DNA of 64,000 bases. Source: Olivibacter oleidegradans (GTDB lineage Bacteria > Bacteroidota > Bacteroidia > Sphingobacteriales > Sphingobacteriaceae). The DNA lies in NCBI RefSeq assembly GCF_042432805.1, contig NZ_JBHLWO010000008.1:45441-109440 (forward strand), read 5' to 3'. Below are positions 7,981 through 15,209 of this stretch, in pieces (positions within the stretch are counted from its first letter, which is position 1; each line of letters starts with the position of its first letter). The position numbers were made by a program, and so were the translations under genes. The notes under the pieces were generated by a model that did no database searches, was not told the DNA's origin, and was given only the letters and a program-made list of their open reading frames with translations.

Positions 7981-8883
7981 ATGACAAGAACCTTCGTTTC
8001 TTTTCTTCTATTCAGCATTGCGACGCTGGCACCGGCATGGGCGCAAGACTTAAATGCGCGGGTGCAGATTTTGTCGCCGCAGGTTCAAGCAACCAATAAG
8101 CGTGCTTTCGATGTATTGCAGCAAGCAATGACGGACTTCCTTAATAATAAGAAATGGAGTAATCAGCAAATCCTGCCTGAAGAACGTATCGACTGCAGCT
8201 TCGTTATTACAGTGAAAGAGTGGGACGGTAGCAGCAACTACAAAGCCGAGGCGCAGATTATTTCAACGCGACCGGTCTACAATACCACCTATAACAGCCC
8301 TATTCTTACTTTATCCGATAAGAACTTCGATTTCACCTATACAGAAGGAGAGCCCTTGGATTTTTCCGCGCAGCAATATCTAAGCAATATCACTTCGTTG
8401 TTAGCCTATTACGCCTACCTTATTGTGGGGCTCGACGCTGATTCGTTTAGTGAGAAAGGTGGAACACCCTATTATACACTGGCGCAGAACGTACTGAACA
8501 ATGCGCAGACAGCCAATTTTGCAGGCTGGAAATCGATCGAGAGCATGAACAACCGTTTCTGGTTGGTAAATAACATGCTCGACAATAATTATGAACCGCT
8601 ACGTAGCTTTTCTTATCGTTATCATTTAGATGTATTGGATAAAATGGCAGATAATCAGAATGCTTCGAAACGAAAGTTGATCGACTTGCTACCGCTCCTA
8701 GTGAAGGTAGATCGGATGGCGCAGGGGGCCATGTACAACCAAGCTTTTTTCACTGCCAAATCCGATGAGTTGGCAAACTTAATCGGCGGATTAACAGGAC
8801 CGGAGAAAATAAAGGCAATCAATATATTATCAGAGGCCGACCCGGGAAATAGCAATAAGTACGAAACAATAAAGAGTCTTTAA
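7981..8883 (+). CDS. porD: PorD-like protein (DUF4835), type IX secretion associated
   Basis: This is a secreted or outer-membrane-associated protein of the DUF4835/PorD family, linked to the type IX secretion/gliding system of Bacteroidota. The signal peptide is MTRTFVSFLLFSIATLAPAWAQ, cut after AWA-Q. The mature part follows with the family's opening LNARVQILSPQVQATNKRAF. An in-frame extension to 7960 exists, but it begins with TTG and overlaps the promoter box, so I start at ATG 7981 (300 residues). It lies 21 bases upstream of recN, the usual neighbour in Bacteroidota, and the two are probably co-transcribed. Known of the family: required with PorE and others for type IX secretion in Porphyromonas. 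No other type IX genes are in the window. Confidence 0.85.
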   Translation: MTRTFVSFLLFSIATLAPAWAQDLNARVQILSPQVQATNKRAFDVLQQAMTDFLNNKKWSNQQILPEERIDCSFVITVKEWDGSSNYKAEAQIISTRPVYNTTYNSPILTLSDKNFDFTYTEGEPLDFSAQQYLSNITSLLAYYAYLIVGLDADSFSEKGGTPYYTLAQNVLNNAQTANFAGWKSIESMNNRFWLVNNMLDNNYEPLRSFSYRYHLDVLDKMADNQNASKRKLIDLLPLLVKVDRMAQGAMYNQAFFTAKSDELANLIGGLTGPEKIKAINILSEADPGNSNKYETIKSL

Positions 8884-8904
8884 AAAAAACACGATCCGAT
8901 ACAG

Positions 8905-10560
8905 ATGCTTAAGCGCTTATTAATAAAAAACTACGCTTTAATAGATGAACTTGATATCAGTCCCGCCAAAGGGCTCAATATATTGACGGGTGAAACCGGT
9001 GCAGGGAAATCCATTATATTAGGAGCCTTATCCCTCATTCTCGGGCAAAGAGCCGAAAGCAAATACTTCTATAATCAGGCGCAGAAATGTGTAATCGAAG
9101 GTTTTTTTCAAATTGAAGAATATAATCTAGGTGATTTTTTTCAGGAAGAGGATCTCGATTATGAGCCTGAAACCATCCTCCGTAGGGAAATAAGTGCCGA
9201 TGGGAAATCCAGGGCTTTTGTAAATGACACCCCGGTTACGCTTAGCACCCTTAAAGCATTGGGCGAACGGCTGATTGATATCCACTCACAGCACGCTACC
9301 TTGGAAATCAATACAGAGGATTTTCAGCTTATGACCCTTGATAGTGTTGGTGAAAATGGATCGCTCTTAAAAACCTATCAAGAAACCTTTAGGAAATATA
9401 GACAGGTAACACAGGCTCTTCATGACTTGATAGAGGAAAGTAAGCAGGCGCAAAGCGAGGCCGACTATCATCAGTTTTTATATGACGAATTGGCCGCTGC
9501 CAAATTGAATGGCGATGAACAGGAGGCCTTGGAACAGGAGCAGAATCAACTGAGCCATGCGGAAGAAATTAAGCGCGCCTTATTGGCTGCCAACTTTTTG
9601 TTAAGTGAGCAGGAGCAACCTGTTATTAATTCATTGAAGGAGGCAGGACTGCAGATACAGCAAGCGGAGCGTTATGTCAGTAATCTCCATGAGTTAAGTG
9701 AACGCTTGCAAAGTGCTTTGATAGAAATTAAGGACATTGCGGAAGAAGTAGAACGGACCGAGCAGCACATTCTTTTTGATGAGGGACGTCTAACCGAGGT
9801 AAACGAGCGCCTGAGTTTACTCTATCAATTACAACAGAAACATCATGTAAGCAGTGTTGCAGAGCTTTTAGCCATACAGAAAGATTTGGAAAACAAGCTT
9901 ATTAAACTCTCGTCCAATGATGAGGAGATTGCAAAACTTAAGGCAGAGAGCGATGCGCTCCGTGAGGCTAGTGAAAAGCTAGCCGAAGAACTAAGGGCCA
10001 ATCGACAAAAGGCCATCCCATTGGTACAAAAAGCAGTGATTGAGGTGTTATCAGAAGTAGGTATGCCAAATAGTGTTTTGTCTATTGAGCTGGATTCAAG
10101 TACATTGCGTTTATCCGGAGCAGATACGGTACGTTTCCTTTTCACAGCAAATAAGGGACAGGTGCCACAGCCATTAAATAAAGTTGCCTCAGGTGGGGAA
10201 TTGTCGCGATTGATGCTGGCCATTAAATCGCTCATTGCTAAAAGTTCGGCACTTCCAACCATCATTTTTGATGAAATTGATACCGGTATTTCGGGCGAAG
10301 TTGCCCTTAAAGTCGGAAATGTTATGGAAGAAATGGCTAAACACATGCAGGTTATTGCCATCACCCATTTACCGCAAATTGCATCGAAGGGAAATGCCCA
10401 TTACAAAGTCTATAAAGCAGAAGCAGGAGAAGTAACACGCAGTAATATGCGGAAGCTAAGCGACGAAGAACGGGTGGTTGAGGTTGCGCAAATGTTAAGT
10501 GGCAGCAATCCGGGCGAAGCGGCTTTGAAACATGCCAGTGAGTTGCTGAAACATCGATGA
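8905..10560 (+). CDS. recN: DNA repair protein RecN
   Basis: This SMC-like ATPase acts early in double-strand break repair on chromosomal DNA. Of 551 residues, the N-terminus has MLKRLLIKNYALIDELDI and Walker A GETGAGKSIILGALSL (about 29-36 for the core). Long coiled-coil segments (about 150-370, rich in Gln/Glu/Lys/Leu) follow. The C-terminal lobe has the signature SGGELSRLMLAIK, Walker B TIIFDEIDTGISGEVA and the switch motif QVIAITHLPQIAS. The length is normal for RecN. It follows porD by 21 bases, and its stop codon lies inside the left arm of the hairpin at 10551-10593. Confidence 0.96.
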   Translation: MLKRLLIKNYALIDELDISPAKGLNILTGETGAGKSIILGALSLILGQRAESKYFYNQAQKCVIEGFFQIEEYNLGDFFQEEDLDYEPETILRREISADGKSRAFVNDTPVTLSTLKALGERLIDIHSQHATLEINTEDFQLMTLDSVGENGSLLKTYQETFRKYRQVTQALHDLIEESKQAQSEADYHQFLYDELAAAKLNGDEQEALEQEQNQLSHAEEIKRALLAANFLLSEQEQPVINSLKEAGLQIQQAERYVSNLHELSERLQSALIEIKDIAEEVERTEQHILFDEGRLTEVNERLSLLYQLQQKHHVSSVAELLAIQKDLENKLIKLSSNDEEIAKLKAESDALREASEKLAEELRANRQKAIPLVQKAVIEVLSEVGMPNSVLSIELDSSTLRLSGADTVRFLFTANKGQVPQPLNKVASGGELSRLMLAIKSLIAKSSALPTIIFDEIDTGISGEVALKVGNVMEEMAKHMQVIAITHLPQIASKGNAHYKVYKAEAGEVTRSNMRKLSDEERVVEVAQMLSGSNPGEAALKHASELLKHR

Positions 10561-10593
10561 AATGTTTTTATTTATAAAATATTTCATCGATGT
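10551..10593 (+). terminator. Hairpin at the end of recN
   Basis: ACATCGATGAAAT and ATTTCATCGATGT form a perfect 13-base inverted repeat around a 17-base AT-rich loop. The stop codon of recN is inside the left arm. A second perfect palindrome, ATTGTACA/TGTACAAT, lies at 10601-10620. Either could end transcription for the two convergent genes. Confidence 0.6.
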
Positions 10594-10600
10594 TCTATTC

Positions 10601-10620
10601 ATTGTACATTCCTGTACAAT
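10601..10620. repeat. Short perfect inverted repeat between convergent genes
   Basis: ATTGTACA, TTCC, TGTACAAT. It is located eight bases beyond the stop of the formylglycine-generating enzyme gene on the minus strand and may be its terminator stem. Confidence 0.45.
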
Positions 10621-10627
10621 AGGGCTG

Positions 10628-11713
10628 TTAAGGTGCCTGATCCTGTACACACCTGAAGCCTAGGTTATTGCTTGCACTACTCACTTCTCCTTTTCCTCTG
10701 CTACCTGCTTTGTAACGTTCACAATATTGCTCGTTACATAAAAATGAGCCGCCTCGTTGGACACGCTTGACCAGCCCCGGTTCGGCCGGATCATAACTAT
10801 CACTTGGGCCCTTGGGATTATCCTTCTCCGCATGCTCATAAGCATCGGGACGATAGAAATCAGCACACCATTCCCAAACATTTCCTTCCATGTCATATAA
10901 ACCATATGCGTTTGCTGGAAAGGATTTTACGGGAGCAAGCTCCGCAAAGCCATCTTCTGCGGCATTACTCACCGGAAAATTTCCCTGATAGGTATTGGCA
11001 ACCCATTTACCTTGCGGTTTTAATTCATCCCCCCAATAATACTTTTTTCCCACTTGTCCGGCACGCGCAGCATATTCCCATTCCGCTTCGGTGGGCAGGC
11101 GCTTTCCGGCCCATTTGGCGAATGCCTCTGCATCTTCATAGCTTACTTGAACAACGGGTTCGTTTTCCTTTCCATTAATGTTACTCCCAGGCCCTTTAGG
11201 CTGTCGCCAAGAAGCTCCGGGCACATACTTCCACCATTGTAGATGGTTATTTAGATTTACCGGCTCTTTGGGGGGCGTGAATACCGCCGATCCCGGAACG
11301 AGTAAATCCCTCGAAACTCCGGGGAAGTCGGCCGGGTCCAGAGCCCTTTCCGCTACGGTGATGTAACCGGTAGCCTCTACAAACTTAGCGAATTGCGCAT
11401 TGGTTACCTCGTGCTCATCCATCCAAAAATCATGGACCTTCACCTCATGAATCGGCTGGGTATCAGCAAACTCGCTTGAACCCATTTGAAAAAAGCCTCC
11501 TTTAATAAAAACCATCTTCGCATCATCAGCTCCTTGTAACAGGTTTTCTTGTGTCTTTTTTACGGCTGCAGCTCGTGAAGGAATTCCTTCTGAAACACAC
11601 ATTGCTACGGAGTCTTTTTGATTGGCTGATTTATCCGCAGTTGAATTACAGGCTGATAATATCATTGCTCCGCCTACCAAAGCCTGAATCCATCGATTGC
11701 TATAGTTGTTCAT
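10628..11713 (-). CDS. Formylglycine-generating enzyme (sulfatase-modifying factor), lipoprotein form
   Basis: It oxidises the active-site cysteine of sulfatases (CxPxR) to formylglycine. The SUMF1/FGE-sulfatase fold is clear: FIKGGFFQMGS, RLPTEAEWEYAARAG, GNVWEWCADFY and a C-terminal RGGSFLCNEQYC...LGFRC. Both catalytic cysteines of true FGEs are present (Cys326 and Cys331 counting from the ATG at 11713), which separates it from catalytically dead relatives. The N-terminus MNNYSNRWIQALVGGAMIL then SAC is a lipoprotein signal. An ATG nine bases further upstream (11722) is possible. It lies 65 bases after the YeiH-type gene on the same strand and about 3.5 kb from the sulfatase, its obvious client. 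Confidence 0.9.
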   Translation of the reverse strand: MNNYSNRWIQALVGGAMILSACNSTADKSANQKDSVAMCVSEGIPSRAAAVKKTQENLLQGADDAKMVFIKGGFFQMGSSEFADTQPIHEVKVHDFWMDEHEVTNAQFAKFVEATGYITVAERALDPADFPGVSRDLLVPGSAVFTPPKEPVNLNNHLQWWKYVPGASWRQPKGPGSNINGKENEPVVQVSYEDAEAFAKWAGKRLPTEAEWEYAARAGQVGKKYYWGDELKPQGKWVANTYQGNFPVSNAAEDGFAELAPVKSFPANAYGLYDMEGNVWEWCADFYRPDAYEHAEKDNPKGPSDSYDPAEPGLVKRVQRGGSFLCNEQYCERYKAGSRGKGEVSSASNNLGFRCVQDQAP

Positions 11714-11787
11714 AGATTGCATAATATCGCTTGCACTGTTTGCTCCTTCTTTAACCTGTCGTAAATTTCATTCCTTCTCCTATTCAT

Positions 11788-13104
11788 CTATCCGAAAAGA
11801 AGCATTGCCAGTACTAAGGTAAGGATGATATTAAATAACTGAGCGATTAGAAAAACCCAAAATGGGCGCTTGCTATTCTCTCTGATTAAATCCTTAAAGT
11901 TTGTTTCTAAACCGATACTTGTAAACGCAAGGGCAAACCATAAGCCTTGTATACTTTTTATATCCCCTTTTACCGACGCCACCGTATCGGGTTGCAAGAA
12001 AAATGAAAATAATAAAGACGCGGCGATAAAGCCTAAAACAAATTTGGGGAAACGTTCCCAAATGACACCTAAACTCGGTTTGTTGGCGGCTTCCTTTCCT
12101 GCAGGATGATTGGTATAGGTCCAATAAACAGAAATAGCAAGTGCAGCTACTCCCAATAAGACGTTTTGAGAAAATTTAACGATCGTGCTTATTTTTAGCG
12201 CCGTTTCGCCTACCAGGGAACCGGAGGCTACCACCGCTCCCGAGGTATCGATACTTCCGCCTAACCAAGCTCCTGTTACTTCTTCCGAGAAACCAAAATA
12301 ATTCGCGATGTAAGGCATGATAATCATCATGGGAATAGCCGTAATTAACACCATAGAGACAACATATGATAATTTCTTGGAGTCGCCTTGTATAGCGCCT
12401 GATGTAGCGATGGCGGCAGAAACCCCGCAAATGGATACGGCACTGGATAACATTAAACCCAATTCTTCATCTATCTTAAACTTCTTACATAGCCAAAAAG
12501 AAAAATACCACACTGACAATACAACAACTAAGGATTGGATGAGGCCTAGTGAACCCGCTTTGAGGATATCGGAAAAGATCACATTTGTTCCGAGCAATAC
12601 CAAGCCTATTTTCACCAAAAGTTCGGCCGATAAGGCTTCTTTAAGCCAAACAGGCAGTTTAACCGTATTGCCTACCAATAGGCCTACAAGCAGACTGAAA
12701 ATAACGGCTTCCAATCCCAGATCTTCCATCGTTTTATTGCCTGCTAATAGCAAGGCGAGTGCCGTTAAGAAAAATACAACGGGAAAACCGAGCAAATATG
12801 GCTTTATTCTTCTACCTGTTAACAGCCCCCCCAGAATCAGCAGCGCAAAAGTAAAAATAAGCTGCTTGAATAGCTTGAGGAGGTTCGCAGCTTCAAACAC
12901 GGAAGACAAGCTCTCAATAGCTGACCATTTGTACTTGGGTGCTTCCACGTGAAAACCTAAAATAGCAAGGCCGATAATGATGAAACCCAATATCACGACG
13001 GTCCAATCCTCTGTAAGAAAATTCCGCTTCGGTAGATTTTGTAATTCCGGCGATAAATCTTGTTCCTGAAGAACGGTTTCGGCCGATGTTATTCCTTCAC
13101 TCAT
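11788..13104 (-). CDS. YeiH/UPF0324-type putative sulfate exporter
   Basis: This 438-residue integral membrane protein has a soluble N-terminus (1-35) and about ten or eleven hydrophobic segments. It carries the family's signature regions LVKIGLVLLGTNVIF, SICGVSAAIATSGAIQ and LGGSIDTSGAVVASG. The family (UPF0324, Cons_hypoth698) is annotated as putative sulfate or sulfur-compound exporter; the substrate is not firmly proven. Placement between a sulfatase operon and a formylglycine-generating enzyme fits a role in handling released sulfate or a related sulfur anion. It is separated from the hydroxylase gene by a strong hairpin (13161-13195), so it may have its own promoter or depend on readthrough. 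Confidence 0.88.
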   Translation of the reverse strand: MSEGITSAETVLQEQDLSPELQNLPKRNFLTEDWTVVILGFIIIGLAILGFHVEAPKYKWSAIESLSSVFEAANLLKLFKQLIFTFALLILGGLLTGRRIKPYLLGFPVVFFLTALALLLAGNKTMEDLGLEAVIFSLLVGLLVGNTVKLPVWLKEALSAELLVKIGLVLLGTNVIFSDILKAGSLGLIQSLVVVLSVWYFSFWLCKKFKIDEELGLMLSSAVSICGVSAAIATSGAIQGDSKKLSYVVSMVLITAIPMMIIMPYIANYFGFSEEVTGAWLGGSIDTSGAVVASGSLVGETALKISTIVKFSQNVLLGVAALAISVYWTYTNHPAGKEAANKPSLGVIWERFPKFVLGFIAASLLFSFFLQPDTVASVKGDIKSIQGLWFALAFTSIGLETNFKDLIRENSKRPFWVFLIAQLFNIILTLVLAMLLFG

Positions 13105-13160
13105 ATTTTTTAGTATCTGATTTGATTAGTATGGAATCAAATCTATCATAATATGTTAAC

Positions 13161-13195
13161 ATGAGAAAGGATTTTTTTAAAAAATCCTTTCTCAT
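13161..13195 (-). terminator. Strong perfect hairpin after the hydroxylase gene
   Basis: Two 17-base arms (ATGAGAAAGGATTTTTT and its complement) pair perfectly around a single base, eight bases beyond the stop at 13203. The inner T/A tract makes it terminator-like in either direction. It divides the sulfatase operon proper from the yeiH and sulfatase-modifying genes. Confidence 0.7.
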
Positions 13196-13202
13196 TACCA
13201 GC

Positions 13203-14159
13203 TTAAGCGGTGAACCTCGGTTGAATTCCGTCGGTTTCCAAGGGTGCGGTTACTTCTTCCTTTGTGTTATTTACTTCCACCTCATTTGGTTGGATGTCTT
13301 CGCGTACCATCGGGCCATGTGCAGCCAATTCGCTTCCGGGCACGCTGGATTTTAATAGGGGCCAAAGGAGCTGTGCGTACCACTCATCACCTTCATAATG
13401 AGAAATACCATAAGATTTCGGGTATTGCCGGGTTATTAACGCCGTCCCAAAAATAACATCCCAAAGGAAAAACATATTACCGAAATTTCCTTTGTAATAT
13501 CCTATCCCATCATCGGTTGTATCTGCATGGTGAGCATGATGGGTTGCCGGTGTGGAAATCGTTCTTTCAAGTATCCATGCAAGTGGATGAAGCCATTTTT
13601 TTTCATAAAAAGGTTTATCCCATTTAATACTCGAATGTGCCATTTTAGTAATCAATGACTTTATTCCCTTTGCAAACAAAGCAGGGTAACCTAAACCTAA
13701 ATACACTAAAATAACTGTTAAGTAAGTTTGCGAGAAAAAGATCGTATAAATAATATTTTGTCTGGATGCCATGGCCATTCCCATATACGAAGCCGAATGG
13801 TGTGTTCGATGAAATCGCCAAAGCCAGGGGATTTCATGATGAAGCCGATGATACCAATATTGCGTCAAATCGTCATAAATACAGATAATCACAAAGCCCC
13901 AGAAAAAGGGAACCCACTCAAATGCATCCTTTGCGTGCGGTAAAACGAAGGGAACAAGTTTCAACCCAAAATAAGCCACTAACGGCCTTGTCACCAATCT
14001 AGGCAAAGCATAGCAGGCAAGGTCAAGTATTTTTTCATTTCGATTCCATTCCTTTCCGTAAAGGCCTAACGAAAACTCAGCAATACCGACAATCAGCGTC
14101 AGCACCGCAAGCCCCCATGTGTTTAAATTTTCAAATATGGCTTCAATAAATTGTATCAT
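13203..14159 (-). CDS. Sterol desaturase/fatty acid hydroxylase family membrane protein
   Basis: This is a di-iron membrane hydroxylase or desaturase of 318 residues with about five hydrophobic segments. The histidine clusters of the superfamily are all present: HRLHH and HRTHH in YYHRLHHEIPWLWRFHRTHH, and HHAHHAD near residue 220. The substrate cannot be told from sequence; related Bacteroidota proteins act on lipids or carotenoids. It is the last gene before the hairpin at 13161-13195 and follows two tiny membrane-protein genes in what looks like one operon with the sulfatase. Co-occurrence suggests work on the sulfated molecule's hydrophobic part or on the envelope, which is inference only. 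Confidence 0.88.
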   Translation of the reverse strand: MIQFIEAIFENLNTWGLAVLTLIVGIAEFSLGLYGKEWNRNEKILDLACYALPRLVTRPLVAYFGLKLVPFVLPHAKDAFEWVPFFWGFVIICIYDDLTQYWYHRLHHEIPWLWRFHRTHHSASYMGMAMASRQNIIYTIFFSQTYLTVILVYLGLGYPALFAKGIKSLITKMAHSSIKWDKPFYEKKWLHPLAWILERTISTPATHHAHHADTTDDGIGYYKGNFGNMFFLWDVIFGTALITRQYPKSYGISHYEGDEWYAQLLWPLLKSSVPGSELAAHGPMVREDIQPNEVEVNNTKEEVTAPLETDGIQPRFTA

Positions 14160-14204
14160 AATAATGTGTCATTAAGGGATAATGGATAATAGTTCTACAC
14201 GCAT

Positions 14205-14336
14205 CTACTTAACCCAAGGTTTTTCACCGGTCAAATAGAAATAAAGAAACATGAGCAAAATGGGTAGTGCGCAAATAAATATACTAAGCAGGACATTTCT
14301 TACAATCCGATCTTTAACTTCTTTTTCCAATTTCAT
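14205..14336 (-). CDS. Small single-span membrane protein (43 aa)
   Basis: Below usual annotation length, but well supported. An AGGAGG ribosome binding site lies seven bases before the ATG at 14336, unusual for this genome. The product starts MKLEKEVKDRIVRNVLLSIF and has one hydrophobic span of about 20 residues (NVLLSIFICALPILLMFLYF), then a short charged tail TGEKPWVK. It lies 11 bases after the next small gene and 45 before the hydroxylase. It resembles its neighbour (LPILLMF against IPVLIIF). Function unknown; it may be an accessory subunit of a membrane enzyme in the operon. Confidence 0.7.
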   Translation of the reverse strand: MKLEKEVKDRIVRNVLLSIFICALPILLMFLYFYLTGEKPWVK

Positions 14337-14347
14337 TTCAATACCTC

Positions 14348-14467
14348 CTATGCAATAAGTTTTTGTAAAAAGCTAATCGTAAAAAAGATAATCAACACGG
14401 GAATGGCTGTTACTACAAGGCCTACCAGTATTTTTTTTGCCAACAAAACAATATCTTGAAAAGTCAT
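14348..14467 (-). CDS. Small single-span membrane protein (39 aa)
   Basis: The product begins MTFQDIVLLAKKILVGLVVT and continues as one hydrophobic span to FFTISFLQKLIA. The ATG at 14467 lies only four bases after the stop of the rhodanese-thioredoxin gene, and the next small gene's AGGAGG overlaps its stop, which is tight operon packing. I do not recognise a family. The similar hydrophobic cores of the two small proteins suggest a duplicated gene or a pair that work together. Confidence 0.62.
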   Translation of the reverse strand: MTFQDIVLLAKKILVGLVVTAIPVLIIFFTISFLQKLIA

Positions 14468-14471
14468 GTCA

Positions 14472-15176
14472 TTAAATTTTATGTTTATTCAACTCGGTAA
14501 GAATTTCTTCTTCCGAACTCAGTCCATGTTTTTTCCAAACCACCTCTTTTCCCTTGTATAAGATGAGTGTCGGTAATGCGTCCACAGCTAGCGCTTTCGT
14601 TAGCTGCTTATTATCGTAGGCTTCGATATTAACCAATTTAAGTTTATCCTTATTTTCTTCCGCTAACTTCTCCACGATCGGTTTCAGTTTTTTACATCCG
14701 CCACAATAACGAGATCCGACATCAACTAATACCAACTTTTCTGATGTAATTTGCTCGTTAAATCCTGCCAATGACAAACCATCTCCCACTGTCGATTCAA
14801 CGGGTTTCCCCTGTGCTATCCATTTACTAAGTCCTCCCGGAAATTCATACACCTCCTTAAAATGCAGTGCGCGCAAAACCGCAGCCAACTTAGCACTTCG
14901 CCCGTTGCCAATAGAGTAAATAAATACGGGCGCCTCCTTTCTTAATTTCGATACTATTGATTTAAACTGCTTTTCATCGGATACATTCAGCGCTCCCTTT
15001 ACGTGATTTTGTATAAACTCTTCTTCAGAACGAGCGTCCAAAATTTGGGGATCAGGTCCGGCAGCCAATAGCTTTTTTTCAAATGTCTCGAAAGGCAATA
15101 GGTTAGTTGTTTTTTCTTGTGCCATTACTGCCTCTAGCGTGAACAGTAATAGCACGCCTAAGATTAATTGTTTCAT
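14472..15176 (-). CDS. Periplasmic rhodanese-thioredoxin fusion with degenerate rhodanese site
   Basis: Of 234 residues, the first 20 are a signal peptide (MKQLILGVLLLFTLEAVMAQ). A rhodanese domain (about 25-125) with ILDARSEEEFIQNHVKGALN follows, then a thioredoxin domain (about 135-230). In the rhodanese loop the usual YCxxGxRS reads YSIGNGRS, so the catalytic cysteine is replaced by Ser88 and sulfur transfer by that site is unlikely. The thioredoxin motif is RYCGGCK (Cys158, Cys161) with the cis-Pro in ALPTLILY. A paralogue at 23912-24646 keeps the rhodanese cysteine. It lies 33 bases after the sulfatase gene and four before a tiny membrane protein. It may serve redox maintenance of the secreted enzymes of this operon (inference). 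Confidence 0.88.
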   Translation of the reverse strand: MKQLILGVLLLFTLEAVMAQEKTTNLLPFETFEKKLLAAGPDPQILDARSEEEFIQNHVKGALNVSDEKQFKSIVSKLRKEAPVFIYSIGNGRSAKLAAVLRALHFKEVYEFPGGLSKWIAQGKPVESTVGDGLSLAGFNEQITSEKLVLVDVGSRYCGGCKKLKPIVEKLAEENKDKLKLVNIEAYDNKQLTKALAVDALPTLILYKGKEVVWKKHGLSSEEEILTELNKHKI

Positions 15177-15209
15177 CTTTCTATATCTGATTTATTTGAC
15201 ACCGAGTTA

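Noticed and set aside
10681..10905. Second reading frame within the formylglycine-generating enzyme gene
   Set aside because: It is an overlapping frame in a gene with strong family conservation; a shadow.
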